From Catenovulum sp052056295 (GTDB lineage: Bacteria > Pseudomonadota > Gammaproteobacteria > Enterobacterales > Alteromonadaceae), in NCBI RefSeq assembly GCF_052056295.1, contig NZ_CP182493.1, positions 992,001 to 1,056,000 on the forward strand: 64,000 bases of DNA, in the 5' to 3' direction. The number at the start of each line of letters is the position of its first letter. The first letter of the stretch is position 1. Under the pieces are notes generated by a model. The model searched no databases, was not told the origin of the DNA, and saw nothing but the letters and a program-made list of their open reading frames with translations. Positions 16,222-25,712 of the stretch are shown one piece after another. The position numbers and the translations under genes were made by a program.

Positions 16222-17247
16222 ATGAGCTCTACAATCTTAGTAACTGGTGGCGCGGGTTACATCGGCAGCCACACTGTATTAGAACTATTAAACCAAGACG
16301 ACCAAGTAATAGTGGTTGATAACCTAGCCAACGCATCAGAAGAATCACTTGCTCGCGTAAAAGACATCACAGGCAAAGACGTCACTTTCTATAAAGCAGA
16401 TATCCTAGACACAGCTGCATTAGATGAAATATTCGCCAAGCACCAAGTTGATGCAGTTATCCACTTCGCAGGCTTAAAAGCAGTAGGTGAAAGTACTCAA
16501 ATCCCACTAACCTACTACCACAACAACGTTACAGGCACGATTAACCTTTGCCAAGTAATGGCAAAACACGGGGTTAAATCAATCGTATTTAGCTCATCTG
16601 CAACTGTATATGGCGATCCACAAGCATTACCATTAGTTGAAAGCATGCCTACTGGCATTCCAACTAATGCATATGGTCACTCAAAATTAATGATTGAAGA
16701 AATTTTGCGTGATTTATCAGAGTCAGATCCAGAGTGGCGCATTGTATTATTGCGTTACTTCAACCCAATCGGTGCTCACGAGTCAGGCCGTATCGGTGAA
16801 GACCCTAACGGTATTCCAAATAACTTAATGCCATTTATCACCCAAGTAGCAGTAGGTCGTCGTGAACAACTTGCAGTATTTGGTAATGATTACGACACGC
16901 ACGACGGTACTGGAGTGCGAGATTATATTCACGTAGTTGATTTGGCTTTAGGTCACTTACGTGCGTTAGAAAAAATTCAAAAAGATTCAGGTGTTTTCAC
17001 GTATAATCTCGGCACAGGTACAGGTTATTCCGTATTAGATATGGTAAAAGCGTTTGAAAAAGCGTCAGATAAAACCATAAAATACCAACTTGTAGACCGC
17101 CGTCCTGGTGATGTTGCAGCATGTTATGCAGATGCAACTGCAGCCAAAACAGACCTTAATTGGGAAGCGAATTTTGGTTTAGACCGCATGTGTCAAGACA
17201 GCTGGCGCTGGCAAAGCCAAAACCCAAATGGGTATAAAAATAGTTAG
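16222..17247 (+). CDS. galE: UDP-glucose 4-epimerase
   Basis: 341 residues. It interconverts UDP-glucose and UDP-galactose in the cytoplasm for galactose metabolism and surface polysaccharides. It is an extended short-chain dehydrogenase: NAD-binding GGAGYIGSHT at the N terminus, FAGLKAVGES, catalytic Ser in SSSATVYG and YxxxK in YGHSKLMIE, and RYFNPIGAHESGRIGEDP, which is specific to GalE. Length fits the family. A second epimerase follows 30 bp downstream in the same direction, suggesting an operon for nucleotide-sugar supply. Confidence 0.95.
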   Translation: MSSTILVTGGAGYIGSHTVLELLNQDDQVIVVDNLANASEESLARVKDITGKDVTFYKADILDTAALDEIFAKHQVDAVIHFAGLKAVGESTQIPLTYYHNNVTGTINLCQVMAKHGVKSIVFSSSATVYGDPQALPLVESMPTGIPTNAYGHSKLMIEEILRDLSESDPEWRIVLLRYFNPIGAHESGRIGEDPNGIPNNLMPFITQVAVGRREQLAVFGNDYDTHDGTGVRDYIHVVDLALGHLRALEKIQKDSGVFTYNLGTGTGYSVLDMVKAFEKASDKTIKYQLVDRRPGDVAACYADATAAKTDLNWEANFGLDRMCQDSWRWQSQNPNGYKNS

Positions 17248-17277
17248 AGCATAAGCTCACAAGGTAAAGGATAAAAC

Positions 17278-18285
17278 GTGAAATATTTAGTCACTGGTGC
17301 AGCCGGTTTTATCGGATTTTTTACAGCACAAAAGTTATTAAAAGCAGGCCATCAAGTTGTAGGTATCGACAACTTAAATAGCTACTACGAAGTCAAGCTA
17401 AAAGAAGACAGACTAAAAGAGTTAGAGCCTTTCGAACACTTTAGTTTTGTAAAAATAGACTTAGCTGACCGTGACGGTATGGCACAATTATTCAAAGAGC
17501 ACGGCTTTGATGTGGTTATTCATTTAGCCGCTCAAGCTGGTGTTCGTTATTCGTTAGACAACCCTTTTGCTTATGCAGACTCAAATCTTGTTGGTCACTT
17601 ATCTATTTTAGAAGGGTGCCGTCATAACAAGGTTAAACATTTGGTTTATGCATCTTCAAGTTCAGTGTATGGCTTAAACAGCAAAATGCCATTTGCCACA
17701 GAAGATTCAGTCGACCATCCAGTTTCTTTATACGCAGCAACAAAAAAAGCCAATGAGTTGATGAGTCACACCTACTCGCATCTATATCAAATTCCAACGT
17801 CGGGATTACGCTTTTTTACTGTGTACGGCCCTTGGGGTCGTCCTGATATGGCGTTATTTAAATTCACCAAAGCCATTATTAACGGCGAACCAATTGACAT
17901 ATATAACAATGGTGACTTGGCGCGTGACTTCACTTATATCGACGATATAGTCGAAGGTATTTTGCGTGTAGCCAATAAAATTCCTGAAGCAAACTCAGAT
18001 TGGACACCAGAACAAGGTTCAGCAAAAGACAGCTCAGCGCCTTACCGAGTTTACAACATAGGTAATGGCTCACCAGTGCAATTAATGGACTTTGTTAAAG
18101 CAATCGAAAACGCAATCGGCATAGAAGCTAAGAAAAACTTTATGCCAATGCAACCAGGAGATGTATTTAAAACTTGGGCAGACACTGAAGACTTAGAAAA
18201 AGTCACAGGTCACAAGCCGCAAGTATCGGTACAGAAAGGAGTCGAAAAATTTGTAGCTTGGTATCGCAACTACTATCAAGTTTAA
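17278..18285 (+). CDS. NAD-dependent epimerase, UDP-glucuronate 4-epimerase type
   Basis: 335 residues. It probably converts UDP-glucuronate to UDP-galacturonate for capsule or exopolysaccharide. Motifs: GAAGFIGFFT (NAD binding), DNLNSYYEVKLKEDRL, HLAAQAGVRYS, SSSSVYG, catalytic YAATK, and RFFTVYGPWGRPDMAL, the last characteristic of CapI-like UDP-glucuronate epimerases. The start is GTG 17278 with AAGG upstream. It overlaps no neighbour and follows galE closely. Activity on other UDP-sugars is possible. Confidence 0.88.
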   Translation: MKYLVTGAAGFIGFFTAQKLLKAGHQVVGIDNLNSYYEVKLKEDRLKELEPFEHFSFVKIDLADRDGMAQLFKEHGFDVVIHLAAQAGVRYSLDNPFAYADSNLVGHLSILEGCRHNKVKHLVYASSSSVYGLNSKMPFATEDSVDHPVSLYAATKKANELMSHTYSHLYQIPTSGLRFFTVYGPWGRPDMALFKFTKAIINGEPIDIYNNGDLARDFTYIDDIVEGILRVANKIPEANSDWTPEQGSAKDSSAPYRVYNIGNGSPVQLMDFVKAIENAIGIEAKKNFMPMQPGDVFKTWADTEDLEKVTGHKPQVSVQKGVEKFVAWYRNYYQV

Positions 18286-18300
18286 AAAATTAAACCTAGT

Positions 18301-18351
18301 CGCCATTTTTAACATTGCAGTTTCTGTGTAACAACTTAAAATGGCGCGCTT
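18301..18351 (+). terminator. Probable terminator after the epimerase operon
   Basis: CGCCATTTT (18301) pairs with AAAATGGCG (18337-18345) and is followed shortly by CGCTTTT. The loop is long (about 27 bases) and the U-run short. Confidence 0.5.
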
Positions 18352-18384
18352 TTAATTGTTAACTTAAAATCTGGCTCTAGTTTA

Positions 18385-19260
18385 ATGAAATATACCCACT
18401 TATCCGCATCTATTATGGCAATCGGCCTTGCAGCAGCAACCCATAGCGCAGCAGCAAGCAAAAACCCCGAAGATAAGTTTGGTAAATTTGTCGCATCAGT
18501 TGAGCTTGGTTATATCATGACCGAAGGCAATACTGATTCGACCTCAATTGTATTTAAAGCAGATATTGGTAACGAAACCGAATCTTTCCGTAATCAGTTT
18601 TCATTTGATTCTCTATATAAAGAACAAGACGAAGATACAAAGGAAGTTGATGCCAACGGCAAACCGATAAAAAAAACAGTCACTAAAGAAGAAAAATATT
18701 CAGCTTCAGCGCAAACCAACTACAAGGTAAATGAAGAAGGTGATGCGATATTAGCGTTCGCCTCGTACGAAACCAATCGATTTTCAACCTTTCATTATCA
18801 GGCTTCCATAGCTACTGGTTATAATACTCGTTTACTTGATTCAAAAACCGGATTTCTTGATTTATCAATCGGCCCGGGTTATAGCTTTGATGCACTAATT
18901 GTCGAGGTAAATGATCAAAACCAGCGAGTGACTAATGGAGTCGATGAAAACGGCGAGGCAATTAAGGTTGTATTAAAAGACGCTCAGGGTAACCCGATTA
19001 TGGGTGATCAAGAAAACCGTAATCAATTGATTTGGCGCGCAGCTGCAACATACCAAAGAAAAATCACAGAACAGATAAAGTTTCGTTCAGCTTATTCAAT
19101 TGAAGACGGCGACTTTAACCGAAAATCAGAACTTGAAGCCAGCATCACAATGCAAGTAAATGGCTCTTTAGCGGTGAAAGCTTCAATTAAAAATAAGAAA
19201 AACTCGGCAGATAACAGCGACGATAAACAAAACCGTATTACCCTTGTTTACAACTTTTAA
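18385..19260 (+). CDS. DUF481 outer-membrane protein
   Basis: 291 residues. It has a Sec signal peptide ending around HSAAA-SK. The remainder is a beta-rich DUF481 barrel: VASVELGYIMTEGNTDSTS near the mature N terminus, YSASAQTNYKVNE, ATGYNTRLLDSKTGFLDLSIGPGYSF, and the C-terminal strand NRITLVYNF ending in Phe, as in outer-membrane proteins. The family is often annotated as salt-induced outer-membrane protein, but its exact role is not established. It is probably transcribed separately from the epimerases. Confidence 0.85.
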   Translation: MKYTHLSASIMAIGLAAATHSAAASKNPEDKFGKFVASVELGYIMTEGNTDSTSIVFKADIGNETESFRNQFSFDSLYKEQDEDTKEVDANGKPIKKTVTKEEKYSASAQTNYKVNEEGDAILAFASYETNRFSTFHYQASIATGYNTRLLDSKTGFLDLSIGPGYSFDALIVEVNDQNQRVTNGVDENGEAIKVVLKDAQGNPIMGDQENRNQLIWRAAATYQRKITEQIKFRSAYSIEDGDFNRKSELEASITMQVNGSLAVKASIKNKKNSADNSDDKQNRITLVYNF

Positions 19261-19270
19261 CTCGTCAACA

Positions 19271-20572
19271 TTATTCAGCCACAATAACTCGATTACGCCC
19301 CTGCTGCTTTGCCTGATACAAAGCAGCATCTGCTTTAGTAAAACCCTCGACAAAATTTCCCTTGCTCAATTGCGCGACACCAAAAGAACAGCTAACAGCA
19401 GGCTGCCCTGTTAATAGCTCGCTAGAAGCTATTAAACACCTTAGTTTTTCAGCCAAGCGCTCAGCGTCAGATACTGAAGCCTGCATACACAACACAACAA
19501 ACTCCTCACCGCCCCAACGCACAACATGATCAGACCGACGAACACTCTGCAACAAAATTCGACTCACTTTGATTAGAACTCGGTCACCTTCATCGTGGCC
19601 ATATTTGTCATTGATTTTCTTAAAGAAATCGATATCAAGTACAATGACTGATGCAGGCTCATTTTCATTCATCAACACATCATTCAGTTTACCCAATACG
19701 CCATTTAACCCATGCCGATTTAGACAATTGGTTAATTCGTCATGATTTGCTTGATCTTCCAGCTTATCTTTTTCGTCTAATAGCATTTGGTTGACTTCCG
19801 ACAAACGTCGAGCAAACTTGCGTGTTTTAGCAAAGTTTTTTTGCACTAAGATCACATATCGAACAGTTTCAACACAGCCAATAAATAGCCAAATCAAAAT
19901 AATGGTTAAATAAAGTGAGGTCTCGTCAATTAGTTTGCCGGTGAATTTTACCCGTCGAAACGAAATTTGCACATGTCGCGCTCTATCGTTATCTCCCGAA
20001 GCGAGGCGGATGCTAGAAATGTTATCAAATTTGGTTTTTGCATAGGCGGTTTGTGCGTGCGATAGAAACCACCATGAAGGAACATAAAATTCATCTAAAT
20101 ATAATTGATAGAGTTTCATACCTTGCTGAGGCTTAACAACATTTAAGTTAGCTCTACTGTATTCACCGTGCTGATTACGCTCTTGATTGTCTAAATAAAT
20201 AAGCAAAGTGTCGTTATAATCGGACTGATAGGCTAGTTCAATCTCTAAACGAGAATAACTCGATAAATCGACTTCTTCAAAATGGGTTTGATCAATGGGA
20301 ATGTCTAAACTACAAAAGCCGAAGGTGTGTGATTCGACAATATCACAATCCAATTTTAAAAAACCATCTTCATATATTGCTCTGCTGACAGATCTACCAC
20401 CATTAACAAAGTCGTTGAACATGGCATATTTTGTATCTTTGGATGCTTGAATAACTAATGTTCGTTCCATGCCAAAATATTGCCAAAGCAGAGCAATTAC
20501 GCAAGCTATCCCAAGCACAATATAAAATTTAATCCGCAACAAATAACCCCAAGTCAGCAAAACTACATACAA
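19271..20572 (-). CDS. Membrane-bound diguanylate cyclase (GGDEF)
   Basis: Up to 433 residues. It makes cyclic di-GMP from two GTP. One N-terminal membrane helix (KFYIVLGIACVIALLWQYF), a periplasmic sensor region of about 190 residues of unknown type, and a second helix (LYLTIILIWLFIGCVETVRYVIL) lead into a short coiled coil. The GGDEF domain (last 165 residues) has an intact GGEEF active site and an RRSD inhibitory site five residues before it, so it should be active and product-inhibited. The first in-frame codon is TTG. A TTG about 11 codons in has GGGG just upstream and is a likely real start. It converges with the DUF481 gene. Confidence 0.9.
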   Translation of the reverse strand: MYVVLLTWGYLLRIKFYIVLGIACVIALLWQYFGMERTLVIQASKDTKYAMFNDFVNGGRSVSRAIYEDGFLKLDCDIVESHTFGFCSLDIPIDQTHFEEVDLSSYSRLEIELAYQSDYNDTLLIYLDNQERNQHGEYSRANLNVVKPQQGMKLYQLYLDEFYVPSWWFLSHAQTAYAKTKFDNISSIRLASGDNDRARHVQISFRRVKFTGKLIDETSLYLTIILIWLFIGCVETVRYVILVQKNFAKTRKFARRLSEVNQMLLDEKDKLEDQANHDELTNCLNRHGLNGVLGKLNDVLMNENEPASVIVLDIDFFKKINDKYGHDEGDRVLIKVSRILLQSVRRSDHVVRWGGEEFVVLCMQASVSDAERLAEKLRCLIASSELLTGQPAVSCSFGVAQLSKGNFVEGFTKADAALYQAKQQGRNRVIVAE

Positions 20573-20614
20573 GTATTGTTGCCAATTGGCTATTTTTCAA
20601 AGTTTAAATGGCAA

Positions 20615-20640
20615 ACAAGCGGCTAAGCCGCTTGTTTTGT
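20615..20640 (-). terminator. Terminator after napC
   Basis: ACAAGCGGC-TAA-GCCGCTTGT is a nine-base perfect stem 29 bp after the napC stop. T-rich sequence flanks it, better on the plus-strand side. Confidence 0.65.
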
Positions 20641-20663
20641 TTTCAGCACAATGCAAAGTTAAC

Positions 20664-21248
20664 TTACCAACCCGGCACACCATGCATATCAGGTAATTGA
20701 TGTGCTATCCCTTTGTGGCAATCAATACAGGTTTTTTCACCTGTTGCTAATGCTGTACTGTGCATCTCAACCGCTCTTGGGTTTTGTAGGGTAAAGTCCA
20801 TAGAATCAAAATTATGGCAATTCCTACATTCTAGTGAGTCGTTGGCTTTTAACCTTGCCCATTCGTTTTCGGCCAAATGACGACGTTTTTCCATAAACTT
20901 CTCACGCGTATTAATAGTGCCAAAAATTTTCCCCCATACCTCTTTGGACGCAGCCATTTTGCGCGCTATTTTGTCTGTCCATTCATGTGGAACATGGCAA
21001 TCAGGACAAGTTGCACGTACGCCAGAGCGATTTGTATAGTGAATCGTGGTTTTCAATTCTTCATACACATTGTTTTCCATTTCGTGGCAGCCAATACAAA
21101 ACTCTTCGGTATTGGTTGCCTCGAGAGCGGTGTTAAATCCGCCCCAAAAAATCACTCCGGCTAAGAAGCCGCCTAAGGTTAAAAACCCTAGGCTGTAGTG
21201 CACACTTGGTTTGCAAAAGGTCTGCCAAACTAACTTTAGCCACTTCAT
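20664..21248 (-). CDS. napC: Tetrahaem c-type cytochrome NapC/NirT
   Basis: 194 residues. It carries electrons from membrane quinol to the periplasmic NapAB. One N-terminal membrane anchor (SLGFLTLGGFLAGVIFWGG) precedes a periplasmic domain with four haem-binding motifs: CIGCH, CPDCH, CRNCH and CIDCH. This is the full NapC set. It is the last gene of napEDABC, 12 bp after napB. napFGH are absent, as in many Nap systems that depend on NapC alone. Confidence 0.95.
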   Translation of the reverse strand: MKWLKLVWQTFCKPSVHYSLGFLTLGGFLAGVIFWGGFNTALEATNTEEFCIGCHEMENNVYEELKTTIHYTNRSGVRATCPDCHVPHEWTDKIARKMAASKEVWGKIFGTINTREKFMEKRRHLAENEWARLKANDSLECRNCHNFDSMDFTLQNPRAVEMHSTALATGEKTCIDCHKGIAHQLPDMHGVPGW

Positions 21249-21259
21249 ATTAACCTTCC

Positions 21260-21721
21260 TTACTGATCGCTCAGTTTCATCAAATGTTTAGAGTCGGTAA
21301 AAGTATTTTCAACTACAGGCTCCACATCTGATTGGGTTACATGGCACTGATTACAAAAATATCGACGCGGTGATATTTCAGCTAAAAAGTTGCCATCTCT
21401 ATCCATAAAGTGGGTAACAGACACCATAGGTGCTTGGCTTTCTTCTACCCTGTCACGGCTATGGCAAGACATACACTTATTAACCCGCGTATTCACCTCA
21501 TAACCACGAGTATTATGTGGAATAACTGGCGGCTGCATTGGATAATTACGCTTTTGTTTAACGTCGTTTTTAATCTCTTTTGGGATTGCTGGCGCTGCAA
21601 CATCATCGGTAATTTCAGCTTTGAGTATTGGATTAAAAGCGTCGTTAGCCTGAATAGCGTTTACCGTAATTACACATACCAAGGCGCTAGCGATACTGAT
21701 AATTTTAATTAACTTATTCAT
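21260..21721 (-). CDS. napB: Dihaem cytochrome subunit of periplasmic nitrate reductase
   Basis: 153 residues. It is the electron-transfer partner of NapA in the periplasm. It has a Sec signal peptide (KIISIASALVCVITVNAIQA), the NapB-typical YPMQPPVIPHNTRGYEVN segment, then two haem motifs CMSCH and CNQCH, and a C-terminal DSKHLMKL. It lies 10 bp after napA and 11 bp before napC. Confidence 0.95.
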   Translation of the reverse strand: MNKLIKIISIASALVCVITVNAIQANDAFNPILKAEITDDVAAPAIPKEIKNDVKQKRNYPMQPPVIPHNTRGYEVNTRVNKCMSCHSRDRVEESQAPMVSVTHFMDRDGNFLAEISPRRYFCNQCHVTQSDVEPVVENTFTDSKHLMKLSDQ

Positions 21722-21731
21722 AGTGACTCTC

Positions 21732-24227
21732 CTAAACTTTCTCTATTTTCACAGCACATTTTTTAAAGTCTGTCTGTTTTGAAATAGGATCGGTTGCATC
21801 CAACGTCACTTTGTTAATTAATCGGCCAGCATCAAACCAAGGCACAAACACCAAACCAATTGGCGGTTGGTTACGTCCACGTGTTTCTACTCGAATACGA
21901 ATTGAACCTCGACGAGAGGTTAATTTAACTTCGTCACCACGGCGTAAACCACGCTTTGTCGCATCATCTGGGTGCATATAACACAAAGCATAAGGCACAG
22001 CTCTATGTAACTCAGGAACGCGATTGGTCATAGAGCCACTGTGCCAGTGCTCTAAAACACGCCCAGTAGATAACCACAAGTCATATTCTTCATCAGGAGA
22101 TTCTGCGGGCGGCTCATATGGCAAAGCAAAAATAACCGCTTTACCATCTGGTTTGCCATAAAACTCAAAACCACTGCCCGCTTTCACATAAGGATCAGCC
22201 CCTTCACGATAACGCCATAAAGTTTCTTTGCCGTCGACCACAGGCCAGCGTAAACCACGCACCTCATGGTAAACATCGTAAGGCGCTAAGTCATGGCCAT
22301 GATCTCGACCAAAAGCTGCGTATTCTTCAAATAAACCTTTTTGAATGTAAAAACCAAAATGGCGCGCTTCATCATTTAAACGCTCAGCTGGTACTTCACG
22401 TAAAGGATATTTATCCACATTGCCGTTTTTAAATAACACATCAAATAAAGTTAATTCATTGGCGTGTGGCACTTGCTTAGCAAGTTTAGCTGGCCAAATG
22501 TCGGTTAGTTTGAGATAACGGCTAAACTCAACTAGCTGCCAAAGATCAGACTGAGCTGAGCCTGGCGCTTTAACTTGTTGATACCAAGCTTGCGTACGGC
22601 GCTCTGCATTACCATAAGCACCTTCTTTTTCAACCCACATAGCGGCAGGTAAAATTAAATCGGCACATTGAGCTGTCACTGTAGGGTAAGCATCAGAAAC
22701 AATAACAAAAGCCTCGGGGTTACGATAACCCGGATATCCTTCTTCATTAATATTGGCCGCAGCTTGCATATTGTTGTTGCACTGCACCCAATACACTTTT
22801 AGTTTGCCATCTTTTAATGCGCGGTTGTGCTGTACCGCATGCAAACCTGGTTTAGCCGGAATTGTATCTTTTGGAAGCTTCCAAATTTTCTCAGCGTAAG
22901 CTCGATGTTTTGGATTTTTAACCACCATATCGGCTGGTAATCTATGGCTAAAAGTTCCTACTTCACGAGCTGTACCACAGGCAGATGGTTGACCGGTTAA
23001 TGAAAATGGGCTGTTGCCAGGTGTTGAAATTTTGCCAGTTAACAGATGAATATTGTAAATGAGGTTATTAGCCCAAACACCACGCGTATGCTGGTTAAAA
23101 CCCATAGTCCAGAAAGAAGTTACTTTGGTAGTAGGGTCTGCATATAATTCAGCTAAAGCATTTAAGTCTTTAACACTTACGCCTGATAATTCACTGACTT
23201 TTTCAGCAGTATATTCACTGACAAACTCTCTGAATGCGGCAAAATCAATGTCTTTAGCTGCACCCGCTTTATCAGCATTTTTAGCTTTTTGCTGCAACGG
23301 ATGTTCATCACGCAAGCCATAACCAATATCCGTTTCGCCTTGTTTAAAACGGGTATGCTTTTTAACAAATTCCCAATTCACTTTATCGTTTTCAATAATA
23401 TAGTGGGCAATAAAGTTTAAAATGGCTAAATCAGTTTGTGGGGTGAAAATCATTGGCATATCGGCCAAATCATAACTTCTGTGTTGATAAGTTGATAACA
23501 CAGCCACTTTTACATGCGGGTGGCTTAAACGTCGGTCGGTTAAACGCGTCCATAAAATTGGATGCATTTCCGCCATATTAGAACCCCACAAAACAAAAGC
23601 ATCAGCAGCTTCGATATCGTCATAACAGCCCATAGGCTCATCAATGCCAAAGGTACGCATAAATCCACCAACGGCTGAAGCCATGCAATGCCGAGCATTC
23701 GGCTCAATATTGTTAGACAACAAACCCGCTTTCATTAATTTAACCGCGGCATAACCTTCCATGACTGTCCATTGGCCAGAGCCAAACATACCGATAGATT
23801 CTGGCCCGTGCTCTTTGATTGCACTGGTATATTTCTCCGCCATAATTTCAAACGCTTGCTGCCAAGAAATAGCGGTAAACTCACCATTTTTGTCATAACG
23901 GCCGTTGGTCATGCGCAACATGGGTTGGGTTAATCTATCTTTGCCATACATAATTTTTGACAAAAAGTAGCCTTTAACACAGTTTAAACCACGGTTAACC
24001 GGTGATTTAATATCACCATGGGTCGCGACTACCTTGCCATTTTTGGTTGCGACATTAATGCTACAACCTGTACCACAAAAACGGCATGGCGCTTTATCCC
24101 AATGTAATTGAGTTGCTGAAGATTCAGTAATTAAGTTACTGGCATAACTGGTTAAAGGTACACCTGCAACGCCTGCCGCAGCTTGAGCGGCACTTGCTTT
24201 TACAAAGTCTCGCCTAGAAAGTTTCAT
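21732..24227 (-). CDS. napA: Periplasmic nitrate reductase, catalytic subunit
   Basis: 831 residues. It reduces nitrate to nitrite in the periplasm. The N terminus is a Tat signal (SRRDFVKASAAQAAAG). A 4Fe-4S cluster is bound by CRFCGTGC plus the later Cys in LNCVKG, followed by the bis-MGD molybdenum domains (ARHCMASAVGGFMRTFG with the Mo-ligand Cys, TGQPSACGTAREVG, PAAMWVEKEGAYGNAERR). Full length for NapA. It sits 10 bp after napD, whose product binds the Tat signal. Confidence 0.97.
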   Translation of the reverse strand: MKLSRRDFVKASAAQAAAGVAGVPLTSYASNLITESSATQLHWDKAPCRFCGTGCSINVATKNGKVVATHGDIKSPVNRGLNCVKGYFLSKIMYGKDRLTQPMLRMTNGRYDKNGEFTAISWQQAFEIMAEKYTSAIKEHGPESIGMFGSGQWTVMEGYAAVKLMKAGLLSNNIEPNARHCMASAVGGFMRTFGIDEPMGCYDDIEAADAFVLWGSNMAEMHPILWTRLTDRRLSHPHVKVAVLSTYQHRSYDLADMPMIFTPQTDLAILNFIAHYIIENDKVNWEFVKKHTRFKQGETDIGYGLRDEHPLQQKAKNADKAGAAKDIDFAAFREFVSEYTAEKVSELSGVSVKDLNALAELYADPTTKVTSFWTMGFNQHTRGVWANNLIYNIHLLTGKISTPGNSPFSLTGQPSACGTAREVGTFSHRLPADMVVKNPKHRAYAEKIWKLPKDTIPAKPGLHAVQHNRALKDGKLKVYWVQCNNNMQAAANINEEGYPGYRNPEAFVIVSDAYPTVTAQCADLILPAAMWVEKEGAYGNAERRTQAWYQQVKAPGSAQSDLWQLVEFSRYLKLTDIWPAKLAKQVPHANELTLFDVLFKNGNVDKYPLREVPAERLNDEARHFGFYIQKGLFEEYAAFGRDHGHDLAPYDVYHEVRGLRWPVVDGKETLWRYREGADPYVKAGSGFEFYGKPDGKAVIFALPYEPPAESPDEEYDLWLSTGRVLEHWHSGSMTNRVPELHRAVPYALCYMHPDDATKRGLRRGDEVKLTSRRGSIRIRVETRGRNQPPIGLVFVPWFDAGRLINKVTLDATDPISKQTDFKKCAVKIEKV

Positions 24228-24237
24228 AATATCCCCA

Positions 24238-24501
24238 CTAACTTTGTTTATTTAATTCGTTTTCTAAATATTCGTGATACACAGGTACGGCATGGAGTAG
24301 TCCACTAACCTGTTGGAATTGCTCACTACTATTCGCCATTGCTTTAGCACTAGGCGCTTCAAGCGTTACTATCAGTTGGCCAACATCGTCTTGACCATGT
24401 AGCTCGCAGTATTCGATTTGATTAAGTTCAGATATGGCTTTGTCGATTAAATCCGGTTGGACTCTGACAATAAAACTGGCTATGTGCCATTCGGTATTCA
24501 T
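24238..24501 (-). CDS. napD: NapA maturation chaperone
   Basis: 87 residues. A small ferredoxin-fold cytoplasmic chaperone that binds the NapA Tat signal and delays export until the cofactor is in place. The NapD pattern is clear: EWHIASFIVRVQPDLIDKAI near the N terminus and QLIVTLEA in the middle. It lies between napE and napA with gaps of about 10 bp. Confidence 0.92.
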   Translation of the reverse strand: MNTEWHIASFIVRVQPDLIDKAISELNQIEYCELHGQDDVGQLIVTLEAPSAKAMANSSEQFQQVSGLLHAVPVYHEYLENELNKQS

Positions 24502-24510
24502 GATGGTCCC

Positions 24511-24654
24511 TTAAAAAATGCGTGGTGCGAACAACAATTGGTAAATCCAAATTGAAAATCCGTATGCACCTACCAGAGCTATGCTCAATAAGGGAAACAA
24601 GACAACAGTTATAAACAGAAAGATTTTTAGCTCACGCTTTTTCTCAGTTTGCAT
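24511..24654 (-). CDS. napE: NapE, small membrane protein of the nap operon
   Basis: A 47-residue gene. The translation begins MQTEKKRELKIF, has one membrane helix (ITVVLFPLLSIALVGAYGF), and ends QLLFAPRIF. The charged start followed by FLFxTVVLFPxLSxAxVGxYGFxxW fits NapE. It lies nine bases upstream of napD, as first gene of napEDABC. Its function is unknown in the family. Confidence 0.9.
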   Translation of the reverse strand: MQTEKKRELKIFLFITVVLFPLLSIALVGAYGFSIWIYQLLFAPRIF

Positions 24655-24775
24655 TTGATTCACCTTCGTTGATGATTCTAAAAAATAGCGGTGGACAGTT
24701 TGCGTCTGAGCACAGCATCACTGAACTCGCTGTTCACCATAATTGCTATGCTATGCCATCAAAGCGCAAGCAATA

Positions 24776-24789
24776 TTGCGCTAGATCAA
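24776..24789 (-). promoter_or_regulatory. FNR-like site upstream of napE
   Basis: TTGCGCTAGATCAA matches eight of ten bases of TTGAT-N4-ATCAA. It lies about 120 bp before napE in the 341-bp gap shared with the divergent NasT-like gene. FNR or another Crp-family protein is a plausible regulator of nap. I see no other clear motif in this gap. Confidence 0.35.
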
Positions 24790-24995
24790 CAAATGGAATG
24801 ACAAGTTAGATGCTTTGAAACGGCGCGCGGATGCGCTTTCTAGGTGCATTGATATTGCCTAAATAATGCTTCCCCACCGAAAACAAAAAAGTTAAATCTT
24901 TTAAAATCAAACAGATAAAATCAACCAAGAAAAATGGTCTACATTTTGCTAAATCAAATTGTTCTTCATCAACAAAGCAGTTATAGAAAGACACT

Positions 24996-25601
24996 ATGCA
25001 AAGTAAGTATGAGTCGCACCGTAGCATCGGATTAAGAGCTTTGTTACTCGTAGAATCCGAGAATTTTGACCGTGATTTAAGAAATGCCCTACTAACATGC
25101 GGTTATGATGTGTATCCGGCATTAACATCTAGTCATATATTAAAAGTGGTAGATAATGTTGATCCAAACGTGATTATTTTGGATGTAGACAGGTTGACTA
25201 CTGAAAATATTCATAGCCTGCACATTCTCAATGAAATTGACCCTAAACCTATGGTTATTTTCACCGAGTTTTCGGATCAAGAGATGATAGACCGCGTACT
25301 CAAGTCAAAAATAAACGCTTACATAGTTGGAGATAAACTCCCCCAACACGTTGGTGCAACCATTCAAATTGCCATCGCGCGTTTTCGTGAAGTGCAATCA
25401 TTAAAAAATGAGTTAACCGAAACAAAACGTAAATTAGAAGGGCGAAAATGGATAGATAAAGCCAAAGGTTTGTTAATGACCAGCAAAGGTTTAACCGAAG
25501 ATCAGGCTTATCAAACGTTACGCAAAATGGCGATGGACAATTCTCAACGCATCGACGAAGTTGCGAAAAACGTTATTTCATTTATGCAAGCTGTTGGCTA
25601 A
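24996..25601 (+). CDS. nasT: NasT-like response regulator with ANTAR RNA-binding domain
   Basis: 201 residues. An N-terminal receiver-like domain (ALLLVESENFDRDLRNALLTCGYDV ... VIILDVDRL) is followed by a short coiled coil and a C-terminal ANTAR domain (LEGRKWIDKAKGLLMTSKGLTEDQAYQTLRKMAMD). ANTAR proteins bind paired hexaloop hairpins in leader RNA and prevent termination. In nitrate assimilation, NasT does this when released by the nitrate sensor NasS. No nasS is visible in the window, and the gene sits next to nap instead of nas. The nrtA leader at 12.95-13.13 kb is the obvious candidate target. Confidence 0.85.
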   Translation: MQSKYESHRSIGLRALLLVESENFDRDLRNALLTCGYDVYPALTSSHILKVVDNVDPNVIILDVDRLTTENIHSLHILNEIDPKPMVIFTEFSDQEMIDRVLKSKINAYIVGDKLPQHVGATIQIAIARFREVQSLKNELTETKRKLEGRKWIDKAKGLLMTSKGLTEDQAYQTLRKMAMDNSQRIDEVAKNVISFMQAVG

Positions 25602-25712
25602 TTAGCCATATCTGTTAAAGTATGCCCCTTAAAAATAAAACATTGATTTTATAAAACACATACGGATTTGTGTTAACAAGCGCTTCCGTATGTGCACACA
25701 AGGAGCATACGG

